25,724 bases of DNA from an uncultured Blautia sp. (GTDB taxonomy: Bacteria > Bacillota > Clostridia > Lachnospirales > Lachnospiraceae): positions 1-25,724 of the forward strand of contig NZ_CALFLA010000022.1 in NCBI RefSeq assembly GCF_937880195.1. Direction: 5' to 3'. Below the pieces are notes generated by a model that saw only the letters and a list, made by a program, of their open reading frames with translations, searched no databases and was not told where the DNA came from. The translations under genes were made by a program, and so were the position numbers. Shown piece after piece: positions 1-6,461 of this stretch. How positions within the stretch are numbered: position 1 is the first letter of the stretch; each line of letters begins with the position of its first letter.

Positions 1-35
1 TCAAGGTTTTTAAATAATTTAAACAATAAAAAACA

Positions 36-54
36 GGTAGTTTTTGACACTACC
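36..54. repeat. Inverted repeat upstream of the EndoQ-UvrD gene
   Basis: GGTAGT (36-41) and ACTACC (49-54) form a perfect 6-bp inverted repeat around a 7-base spacer, about 24 bases ahead of the start codon at 78. It could be an operator or an RNA hairpin in the leader. No T-run follows, so it is not a convincing terminator. I cannot assign a cognate regulator. The rest of 1-77 is AT-rich and holds no clear promoter. Confidence 0.35.
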
Positions 55-77
55 GTTTAATCACAGGGGGAAATCAT

Positions 78-3000
78 ATGAAAGGAATTGCTGATCTACA
101 TATCCATTCCAGATATTCCCGCGCAACCAGTAAACAGGGAACGCCGGAATATCTGGATTTATGGGCGAGAAAAAAGGGGATTTCTATTCTTGGTACAGGA
201 GATTTTACGCACCCGGCCTGGAGAGAGGAATTAAAGGAAAAACTGGTCTCTGCAGAGGAGGGGCTGTATTGTCTGAAGCAGGACTTCATACTGGAAGAGA
301 GCAGCTCCTATGGAAGCCAGGCTCCCAGATTTGTACTTTCAGGTGAGATCAGTTCTATTTATAAGAAAAACGGAAAAGTGAGAAAAGTACATAATGTTAT
401 CCTTCTTCCTGGCCTTGAAGATGCAGAGAAACTTTCTAAAAAGCTGGAAACCATAGGCAACATTCATTCAGACGGAAGACCGATCCTGGGGCTTGACAGT
501 CATGATCTTCTGGAAATCCTTCTGGATATCTGTCCTGAGGGCATTCTGATCCCAGCCCACATCTGGACGCCGCATTTTTCCATGTTTGGCGCATTTTCCG
601 GTTTTGACACAGTAGAGGAATGTTTTGAAGATCTGTCTCCATATGTACATGCAGTGGAAACAGGATTGTCCTCTGACCCGCCAATGAACTGGCAGCTTTC
701 TGCTTTGGATCGTTTTCAGCTTATTTCTAATTCAGACGCCCATTCGCCGGCAAAACTTGGAAGAGAAGCCAATCTTTTTAATATAGAGTTAAGCTATCAG
801 GGCTTATATCAGGCCATCCAGGAAGGAAAAGGGCTGGAAGGAACCATTGAGTTTTATCCAGAAGAAGGAAAGTATCACTATGACGGTCACAGAAAATGCC
901 ATCTCTGCCTCAGCCCCAAAGAGGCGGAAAAATATGGCGGAGTCTGCCCCATCTGTGGAAAGAAACTAACAGTTGGCGTAGACCACAGAGTATTGCAGCT
1001 TTCAGACAGAGAAGACGGCAGAGACCGAAAAGAAAAGAAACCTTTTGAATATCTTGTTCCTCTTCCTGAGGTGATCGCCGCTTCTACGGGAAAAACGCCT
1101 GCCAGTAAAAAAGTTCAGGAGCAGTATGAGACCATGCTCAAAGATCTTGGAACAGAGTTTGAGATCCTCAGAGAAATCCCCATAGAGGAGATCAAAAAAC
1201 AGGCTGGATATCTGACGGCAGAGGGAATCCGAAGGCTTCGGTCCGATCAGGTGGTAAGAAGACCAGGATATGACGGAGAATACGGAACCATCCAGCTTTT
1301 TGAACCGGAAGAAATAGAAAACCCTACGGGACAGATATCCTTTCTAAGCGCCGGAGAAATGCATCCTGAAAAACAAAAGGAAGGCGATATCCTTCCAAAA
1401 GATTTTTCTGCTGTTCACAGGGAAAACATAAACGCAGCTTCTCCAGAGACTTTTACTCTTAATGAAATGCAGAAAAAAGCAGTGGAAACTGCCGGGAGAC
1501 GGATTGCAGTTATAGCCGGACCCGGAACAGGAAAAACAAAAACTCTTGTTTCCAGAATCCTTTATCTTTTGGAACAGAGAAAGGTGTCTCCAGGGGAAAT
1601 TACAGCAGTAACTTTTACAAATCAGGCGGCAGAAGAACTGAAGGCGCGGCTGGAAAAGGCACTTGGTTCGAAACGTGGAATAAGCCGGATGCACATTGGA
1701 ACCTTTCATTCTGTTTGTTTAGATTTTCTGAAAAAACAGGGGAGGGATATTTCCTTGGCAGATCCTTCTTGGCTGGCAGAAACAGCAGCGCAGCTTTGCA
1801 GCCAATACAGAAGTTCGATAAGACCCGCGCAGCTTTTATCCATGATCTCCCTTATAAAAGCAGAAAAAAGCTCTGCGGCAAAAGAGTTTCCAAAAGATAT
1901 TTTCACAGAGTACCAGAATCGGATGAAGGAACAGAAACTGTATGATTTTGACGACCTTCTTCTGGAAACAATCCGTTTTTTTCAGAAAGCACATGATCAA
2001 AAAAGCAGAAAAAAACAGTCCTTTGAAAGACCGTTTTCTTATCTTTTGATAGATGAATTTCAGGATATCAGTCCAATACAATATGAACTGATCCGGGAGT
2101 GGAACAAAAATGGAAAAGAGCTTTTTGTAATCGGTGATCCCGATCAGTCCATCTATGGTTTCCGGGGTTCTGACTCTGCCTGCTTTTTACGGCTTCAGGA
2201 AGAATTTCCAGAAACAGAAATGATTTTTCTGGAAAACAATTATCGTAGTACCGCGCCGATTTTAAAAGGAGCCCTGTCAGTAATCAACCATAATCCGGGA
2301 ATGAACAGAAACCTGGTTCCTCTAAAAAAAGAAGGAGCTCCTATACGGATCGCTGAGGCTTCTTCCATAACGTCCCAGTCAGTTTTTGTTGCCAAAGAGA
2401 TCAACCGTATGGTAGGCGGTCTTGATATGCTGGATGCAGAAACATATTTTGCAGAAGAAGGAAAAGAAGCCAGAAGAAGCTTTCGAGATATTGCCGTTTT
2501 GTACAGAACTCATCATCAGGCCCGCACACTGGAAAAGTGTTTTCAGAAAGAAGGAATCCCCTATATTGTTCATGGAAGAGAAGATTTTTTAAGCGACCCT
2601 GTTGTTCAGGGCACGATCTGGTTTTTCTCTTTTCTTGCAAACCCTGAAAATCCAACTTATAAACAAGAGTGTATAAAAAAGCTATGGAATCTTGACGAAA
2701 CAGAACTTGCAGAAAGTATCTATGAAAAAATGATTTCTATATATGCAGAAAAATGGAATCATGGAAAACCTGCAAAAATTTTAAAGGGATGGATGAAAGA
2801 TCTGGATTTAAAGGAAAATGACAGCTTTTGTAAGCTAATGGATATGGCAGTTTTTTATCCTAATATGAAAGAATTTCTGGACGCACTGATTCTTGGAGAA
2901 GAAAGCGATCTGAAACGCTGCAAGGGAAAAAAGATTACCGGCGACGCCGTTTCCCTTATGACCCTCCATGGTTCTAAGGGACTGGAATTTCCTGTTGTTT

Positions 3001-3260
3001 TTCTTTATGGCGCGGAAAAAGGAGAACTTCCTCTGGAAAGAAAAGGAGAGGAACCAGACCTTTTGGAGGAACGGCGTTTATTTTATGTAGGAATGACAAG
3101 AGCCAGAGAAGAACTGATTCTCACCTTTACAGGAGAACCCTCTGCTTTTCTTAAGGAAATTCCTGAAGAAGTAATAAAAAAAGAAAAAACAGGTAAACAA
3201 AGAGCGTCAGAAATCGGAAAGCAGTTAAGTCTCTTTGATCTGCTTCCTGAATCACAGTGA
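78..3260 (+). CDS. EndoQ-like PHP nuclease fused to UvrD-type helicase
   Basis: This 1060-residue protein joins two DNA-repair modules. Residues 1 to about 430 resemble the endonuclease Q/TIGR00375 family. They show a PHP metal-site start (D6-L-H8-I-H10), a second PHP motif at N218-S-D220-A-H222, a four-Cys zinc finger (C274xxC277 and C290xxC293), and the family's closing PGYDGEYG segment near residue 420. EndoQ enzymes nick 5' of deaminated bases and abasic sites. From about residue 460 follows an SF1A helicase: Walker A GPGTGKT (481-487), Walker B DEFQD (659-663), motif V near 958-972 and motif VI YVGMTRAR (1003-1010). The helicase half, about 600 residues, is shorter than PcrA/UvrD, probably through a reduced 2B region. 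A G-rich ribosome binding site (AGGGGG) precedes ATG 78. larE follows after 18 bases. The coupling of nicking and unwinding is inference; the domain calls are strong. Confidence 0.9.
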   Translation: MKGIADLHIHSRYSRATSKQGTPEYLDLWARKKGISILGTGDFTHPAWREELKEKLVSAEEGLYCLKQDFILEESSSYGSQAPRFVLSGEISSIYKKNGKVRKVHNVILLPGLEDAEKLSKKLETIGNIHSDGRPILGLDSHDLLEILLDICPEGILIPAHIWTPHFSMFGAFSGFDTVEECFEDLSPYVHAVETGLSSDPPMNWQLSALDRFQLISNSDAHSPAKLGREANLFNIELSYQGLYQAIQEGKGLEGTIEFYPEEGKYHYDGHRKCHLCLSPKEAEKYGGVCPICGKKLTVGVDHRVLQLSDREDGRDRKEKKPFEYLVPLPEVIAASTGKTPASKKVQEQYETMLKDLGTEFEILREIPIEEIKKQAGYLTAEGIRRLRSDQVVRRPGYDGEYGTIQLFEPEEIENPTGQISFLSAGEMHPEKQKEGDILPKDFSAVHRENINAASPETFTLNEMQKKAVETAGRRIAVIAGPGTGKTKTLVSRILYLLEQRKVSPGEITAVTFTNQAAEELKARLEKALGSKRGISRMHIGTFHSVCLDFLKKQGRDISLADPSWLAETAAQLCSQYRSSIRPAQLLSMISLIKAEKSSAAKEFPKDIFTEYQNRMKEQKLYDFDDLLLETIRFFQKAHDQKSRKKQSFERPFSYLLIDEFQDISPIQYELIREWNKNGKELFVIGDPDQSIYGFRGSDSACFLRLQEEFPETEMIFLENNYRSTAPILKGALSVINHNPGMNRNLVPLKKEGAPIRIAEASSITSQSVFVAKEINRMVGGLDMLDAETYFAEEGKEARRSFRDIAVLYRTHHQARTLEKCFQKEGIPYIVHGREDFLSDPVVQGTIWFFSFLANPENPTYKQECIKKLWNLDETELAESIYEKMISIYAEKWNHGKPAKILKGWMKDLDLKENDSFCKLMDMAVFYPNMKEFLDALILGEESDLKRCKGKKITGDAVSLMTLHGSKGLEFPVVFLYGAEKGELPLERKGEEPDLLEERRLFYVGMTRAREELILTFTGEPSAFLKEIPEEVIKKEKTGKQRASEIGKQLSLFDLLPESQ

Positions 3261-3278
3261 TTTACAGAAAGGAATACT

Positions 3279-4022
3279 ATGAATTTAGAAGAGTTTTTTT
3301 TAAAGAATCCCAAGGCTGCTCTTGGATTTTCCGGCGGCGTAGATTCTGCCTTTCTTCTTGCAATGGCAGTAAAATATGGGGCAGATGTTCAGCCCTACTT
3401 TATTAAAACAGCGTTTCAGCCGGAATTTGAACTTCAGGATGCCTATGAGCTTACCAGTCAGCTTGGTCTTAATCTGACTGTGATCCGCCATGATATTTTA
3501 AAATATCCGCAGATTGTCTCTAGCCCTTCTGACAGATGTTATTCCTGTAAAAAGGTTTTGTTTTCTTTATTAAAAGAGCAGGCTTTGCATGATGGCTATA
3601 GGCTGCTTTTGGATGGAACAAACGCGTCAGACCAGTCATGGGACAGACCCGGAATGAAGGCTCTTCAGGAGCTGCAGGTACGTTCTCCGCTCCGAGAGTG
3701 CGGACTTACCAAGGCGGAAATCCGAAAACTTTCCAAAGAGGAAGGACTTTTTACCTGGGAAAAACCCTCTTACGCCTGTCTTGCAACACGGATTCCATCA
3801 GGAACTATTTTGACAGGTGAGCTTCTTGATACAGTGGAAAAAGCAGAATCTGAATTGTCAAAATTAGGTTTTTATGATTTTCGTATACGGACTTTTCACG
3901 GGGCAGCCAGAATCCAGGTAAGAGAAGAGCAGATGACAGAAATTCTTCACAAAAGAAAAGAAATTACAGAAAAACTGTCGCCTTATTTTAAAGAAATATT
4001 TTTGGATCTGGAACCCCGTTGA
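3279..4022 (+). CDS. larE: ATP-dependent sulfur transferase LarE
   Basis: This 247-residue PP-loop protein matches the LarE family, which adenylates and then inserts sulfur into the pyridinium dicarboxylate precursor of the nickel-pincer nucleotide (NPN) cofactor. The PP-loop is SGGVDS near residue 20. The family signature ACLATRIPSG contains C167, which corresponds to the Cys that acts as sulfur donor in Lactobacillus plantarum LarE. A further CxxC pair (C87, C90) is present. Three-Cys LarE proteins are reported to hold an Fe-S cluster and work catalytically rather than sacrificially, so that mode is plausible here (from memory). No larA, larB or larC lies in the window, so this copy is an orphan. 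It sits 18 bases behind the helicase gene and is probably cotranscribed. It converges on the next gene with only 4 bases between them and no terminator. Confidence 0.88.
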   Translation: MNLEEFFLKNPKAALGFSGGVDSAFLLAMAVKYGADVQPYFIKTAFQPEFELQDAYELTSQLGLNLTVIRHDILKYPQIVSSPSDRCYSCKKVLFSLLKEQALHDGYRLLLDGTNASDQSWDRPGMKALQELQVRSPLRECGLTKAEIRKLSKEEGLFTWEKPSYACLATRIPSGTILTGELLDTVEKAESELSKLGFYDFRIRTFHGAARIQVREEQMTEILHKRKEITEKLSPYFKEIFLDLEPR

Positions 4023-4026
4023 TCCG

Positions 4027-4320
4027 TTATTCCATACGAAAAGTATGTTCTGTCAGTTCAGATAATACAGCGATCTTTTTATTGATCACAGGGCGCATAC
4101 AGTTGGAAACATGCTCCTGATGTGCCCTGTGGATCGCCACACACTCCTTACAGTTGCCATGGTATCGGCAGGCCTTGGTACAGGGACAGTGGTCTTTGTC
4201 CGCATATTCCTTTCGAAAAGCCTGGGCAAATTCTTCCTGGATCCGAAGCCCTTCTTTTCTGTTTCCAAGATGAAATTCTTTCATCGCACGTTTTTCGATT
4301 TCGTTTCCCTCAATGATCAT
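4027..4320 (-). CDS. Small cysteine-rich protein of unknown function
   Basis: I do not recognise a named family with confidence. The 97-residue product has a charged, probably helical N-terminal half (1-42). A compact Cys/His cluster follows: C45, C47, C51, H54, C57, C60, then H64, H67, H70 and C74, with the pattern CPC-x3-C-x2-HGxC-x2-C. This looks like a zinc or Fe-S binding knuckle. There is no signal peptide or membrane segment, so it is probably cytosolic. The start ATG 4320 has a good AAGGAG ribosome binding site 6 bases upstream. A structured leader of about 100 bases precedes it. It is divergent from the CDF transporter gene and convergent with larE. Short Cys-rich proteins of this type are common in Clostridia as hypothetical proteins. 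A role in metal sensing or storage would be a guess. Confidence 0.75.
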   Translation of the reverse strand: MIIEGNEIEKRAMKEFHLGNRKEGLRIQEEFAQAFRKEYADKDHCPCTKACRYHGNCKECVAIHRAHQEHVSNCMRPVINKKIAVLSELTEHTFRME

Positions 4321-4424
4321 TTGATTCTCCTTATCTGCCCCAGCGGGCGTTCTGTTATGATAAGGGCTTTAAGCACAAGCCTCTTATCTGTAAGGTTACT
4401 GTTCACAGTAACTCTTTAAGTAAC
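4321..4424 (-). promoter_or_regulatory. Structured 5' leader with two mutually exclusive pairings
   Basis: Reading the minus strand from the predicted start near 4424: hairpin P1 is GTTACTG/CAGTAAC with a TGAA loop (4412-4395). Hairpin P2 is GATAAG, bulged A, GGCTT paired with AAGCC, CTTATC (4388-4359). The 3' arm CCTTATC (4365-4359) is also perfectly complementary to GATAAGG (4335-4329), which contains part of the AAGGAG ribosome binding site (4332-4327). The two pairings cannot coexist. A small GCCC/GGGC hairpin lies between the partners. This is a candidate translational switch; no known riboswitch family is recognised. Confidence 0.45.
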
Positions 4425-4430
4425 AATATC

Positions 4431-4439
4431 ATTATATCA
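4431..4439 (-). promoter_or_regulatory. Extended -10 promoter for the Cys-rich protein
   Basis: The minus strand reads TGATATAAT (4439-4431), an extended -10 element of the TGnTATAAT type. No good -35 box lies 17 bases upstream, as is common for extended -10 promoters. It would start transcription near 4424 and give the roughly 100-base leader described separately. Confidence 0.5.
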
Positions 4440-4449
4440 TTGATTTTTC

Positions 4450-4478
4450 TTGAAAAATATCGTATTTACCTGTAAAAT
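4450..4478 (+). promoter_or_regulatory. Sigma-A-type promoter for the CDF-AraC unit
   Basis: TTGAAA (4450-4455) and TAAAAT (4473-4478) are separated by 17 bases. This puts the transcription start near 4485, about 40 bases ahead of the CDF gene. The element lies back to back with the minus-strand promoter at 4431-4439. Confidence 0.5.
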
Positions 4479-4525
4479 ATATATGAAAATCATCAAAACA
4501 AAAGAAAACATCAATGGGTGAACTT

Positions 4526-5464
4526 ATGAAAACAGGAAAAAAACGATCAAAAAAAGAAAAGAAAGCAATGAACGTTTCACTTTACGGAAACTTATTTTTT
4601 GTAGTCCTGGAGCTTGTTATGGCTGTGATAACAGGATCTCAGGCAGTGCTTTTGGACGCAGTCTATGACGGCATTGAATTTTTTATGATGCTGCCATCTG
4701 TTCTTATGATCCCCCTTCTTTACCAGCCAAGCAATGAAAAATATCCTTTCGGTCATATGCAGATGGAAACCATTTTTCTGGTAATAAAAGGTATTACCAT
4801 GACCTCTGTAACAGTGGGACTGATTGCAAACAGTATCAATATTCTTTTTCATGGAGGAAGAGTAGTAGCTTTTGGTATTGTGGCCTGGTTTGAGCTGGTA
4901 GCCTGCGTTCTTGGAATTGCGGTGACAATTTATCTGAAAAGAAAAAACAAGAATATAAAATCTCCTACCGTAGAAGTGGAAATGGAGGGCTGGAAGATTG
5001 ACAGCATTGTTTCTCTGGGAATGACGGCTGCATTTTTCCTTCCGATCATTGTTCCTTTCCCCTGGTTTAAAAGCCTGGTTCCCTATCTGGATTCCCTGCT
5101 TACGATCATCCTTTCTGTTGTAATGCTTCCTATCCCTGTAAAAACTGTAATCACCGGGATCCGGGATCTTCTTCTTATTTCCCCGGAGGAGGAAACAGTT
5201 GAGGAAATCAAAAGTCTTGTAGAGCCTATCATACAGGAAAGCGGCTGCTCCGACTGTCTATATGAAATTGTCAGAACCGGAAGAAAGCTCTGGATCAGCG
5301 CTTATATTACACTGGATAAGGATGAGCTTTCTGTAAGGAAATTTAAAATGCTGCAAACCCGGTGTATTGCCGCCCTGACAGAAAAATATTCGGACTTTTA
5401 TTTTGAGCTGCTTCCGGAAATAGAATTTGATATTGAGGAATTAAATGAAATCTTATCCAAATGA
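4526..5464 (+). CDS. Cation diffusion facilitator (CDF) family transporter, atypical
   Basis: A membrane protein of 312 residues (316 if ATG 4514 is used) with the CDF layout: about six hydrophobic segments up to residue 210 and a cytoplasmic domain of about 100 residues at the C terminus. CDF proteins export divalent metals by proton antiport. Numbered from ATG 4514, the TM2 metal-site pair DxxxD is present (D48, D52), as is FGH near 79-81. The TM5 position that carries His or Asp four residues before D163 in typical members appears to be Gly159, so site A is incomplete. The substrate cannot be predicted. ATG 4526 is preferred because GGTGA lies 4 bases upstream, while ATG 4514 has no visible ribosome binding site. 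The 3' end overlaps the AraC gene by 20 bases, which suggests translational coupling. Confidence 0.78.
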   Translation: MKTGKKRSKKEKKAMNVSLYGNLFFVVLELVMAVITGSQAVLLDAVYDGIEFFMMLPSVLMIPLLYQPSNEKYPFGHMQMETIFLVIKGITMTSVTVGLIANSINILFHGGRVVAFGIVAWFELVACVLGIAVTIYLKRKNKNIKSPTVEVEMEGWKIDSIVSLGMTAAFFLPIIVPFPWFKSLVPYLDSLLTIILSVVMLPIPVKTVITGIRDLLLISPEEETVEEIKSLVEPIIQESGCSDCLYEIVRTGRKLWISAYITLDKDELSVRKFKMLQTRCIAALTEKYSDFYFELLPEIEFDIEELNEILSK

Positions 5465-6404
5465 TCTGCCCGTATATTCACACAATCCTAATCATAATAC
5501 AAGTTTCCCTCTGCTTGTTCTTGATGTGCGCCGCAAGGTATGCAATCCCCGTAACGAGGGATTCTGTATGGTACACTGGCATGAGGAGCTTCAGTTTGTT
5601 TACGTAAAAAAAGGAATCGTACGATTCCGGCTCTGGGAAAAAGAACAGGAACTTTCTGAAGGATGCTGTATGTTTATTAACAGCCATGTCCTTCACTATA
5701 TTACAGAAAAAGAAGACTGCGCCTATCATAGTTTTTTGATACCTCCACGAATGCTTGGATTTTTTGACGGAAGTATTATGGAAAAAACAGTAGAAAAATT
5801 TTCCGGGGATCCTTTGCTGGCAGGACGGGCATTTTCCTCAAAAAGTCAAGAGGATCATAAGGTTCTTATGGCGGTTGAACATTTAGACGCTCTTTATTTT
5901 GCCAAAGACAGACCTTCCCACTGGGAGTACCGTCTTTCTCTTGCCCTGGCTAAATTATGGATAGAAACAGTAGATGCGCTGGAAACAGAAAACAAAAGTG
6001 CAAAGGCCGATCTTTCAACAAAAGGAACTTTTTTTGTAAATGGTGTTTCCCGGTTTTCTTCTATACAGAAAAAAGATCATGAAAGAATACGTAATTTTCT
6101 GGACTTTGTACATGGAAATTACAATCAAAAAATATCTCTGGAAGAAATCGCCAACGCAGGATCTGTCAGCAGGGCAGAATGTCTGCGCTGTTTCAAAAAA
6201 TACACCGGGCTTTCTCCCTATAAGTATCTTCAGAAATACCGTCTTCAGGCTGCGGCTGCATTTCTTGAGACAACAGATAAAAGTATCACAGATATAGCCA
6301 TGCAGGTACAGTTTCCTTCTTCCAGCGCTTTTATTTCAGCTTTTCGTAAAGCATACGGAATGACACCAAAAAAATATCGTGAAAGAAAGCAGGAGTTGTC
6401 CTAA
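5445..6404 (+). CDS. AraC-family transcriptional regulator with cupin sensor domain
   Basis: This 319-residue protein has an N-terminal cupin-like ligand domain (about 30-130), including VHWHEELQFVYV and a conserved FINSHVLH segment. A linker follows, and a double helix-turn-helix AraC/XylS DNA-binding domain occupies about 215-318 (LEEIANAGSVSRAECLRCFK, then the family-typical SAFISAFRKAYGMTPKKYR). Clostridial proteins with this layout usually sense small organic ligands such as sugars. The start at 5445 lies inside the end of the CDF transporter gene (20-base overlap), so the two are probably coexpressed and the regulator may control its own operon. That link, and the ligand, are inference. 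A strong bidirectional hairpin ends the unit 9 bases after the stop. Confidence 0.88.
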   Translation: MKSYPNDLPVYSHNPNHNTSFPLLVLDVRRKVCNPRNEGFCMVHWHEELQFVYVKKGIVRFRLWEKEQELSEGCCMFINSHVLHYITEKEDCAYHSFLIPPRMLGFFDGSIMEKTVEKFSGDPLLAGRAFSSKSQEDHKVLMAVEHLDALYFAKDRPSHWEYRLSLALAKLWIETVDALETENKSAKADLSTKGTFFVNGVSRFSSIQKKDHERIRNFLDFVHGNYNQKISLEEIANAGSVSRAECLRCFKKYTGLSPYKYLQKYRLQAAAAFLETTDKSITDIAMQVQFPSSSAFISAFRKAYGMTPKKYRERKQELS

Positions 6405-6412
6405 AGGAAATC

Positions 6413-6461
6413 CAGACATAAAGAAGCGCCCCTTAAGACTGGGACGCTTCTTTTATGTCTG
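6413..6461. terminator. Bidirectional terminator between araC-type gene and rqcH
   Basis: A near-perfect 20-bp stem joins 6413-6432 and 6441-6461, with one extra T on the right arm and an 8-base loop (6433-6440). The core GCGCCCC/GGGACGC is flanked by A-rich then T-rich tracts in both directions (TTCTTTTA on plus, TTCTTTAT on minus), so it can stop both convergent transcripts. The rqcH stop codon (6433-6435) lies in the loop, and the right arm encodes the last residues of RqcH. Confidence 0.8.

Noticed and set aside
45..50. TTGACA-like box inside the palindrome at 36-54 as a -35 element
   Set aside because: No -10 box lies 16-18 bases downstream; the ribosome binding site is there instead.
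4360..4412. The two hairpins read as terminators on the plus strand
   Set aside because: Neither is followed by a T-run on plus, and larE and the minus-strand gene lie between them and any plus transcript needing termination. Their order on the minus strand as a leader makes more sense.
4111..4419. A hydrophobic plus-strand frame of 102 residues opposite the Cys-rich protein at 4320
   Set aside because: No ribosome binding site. The minus strand has AAGGAG, a promoter and an ordered Cys/His motif.
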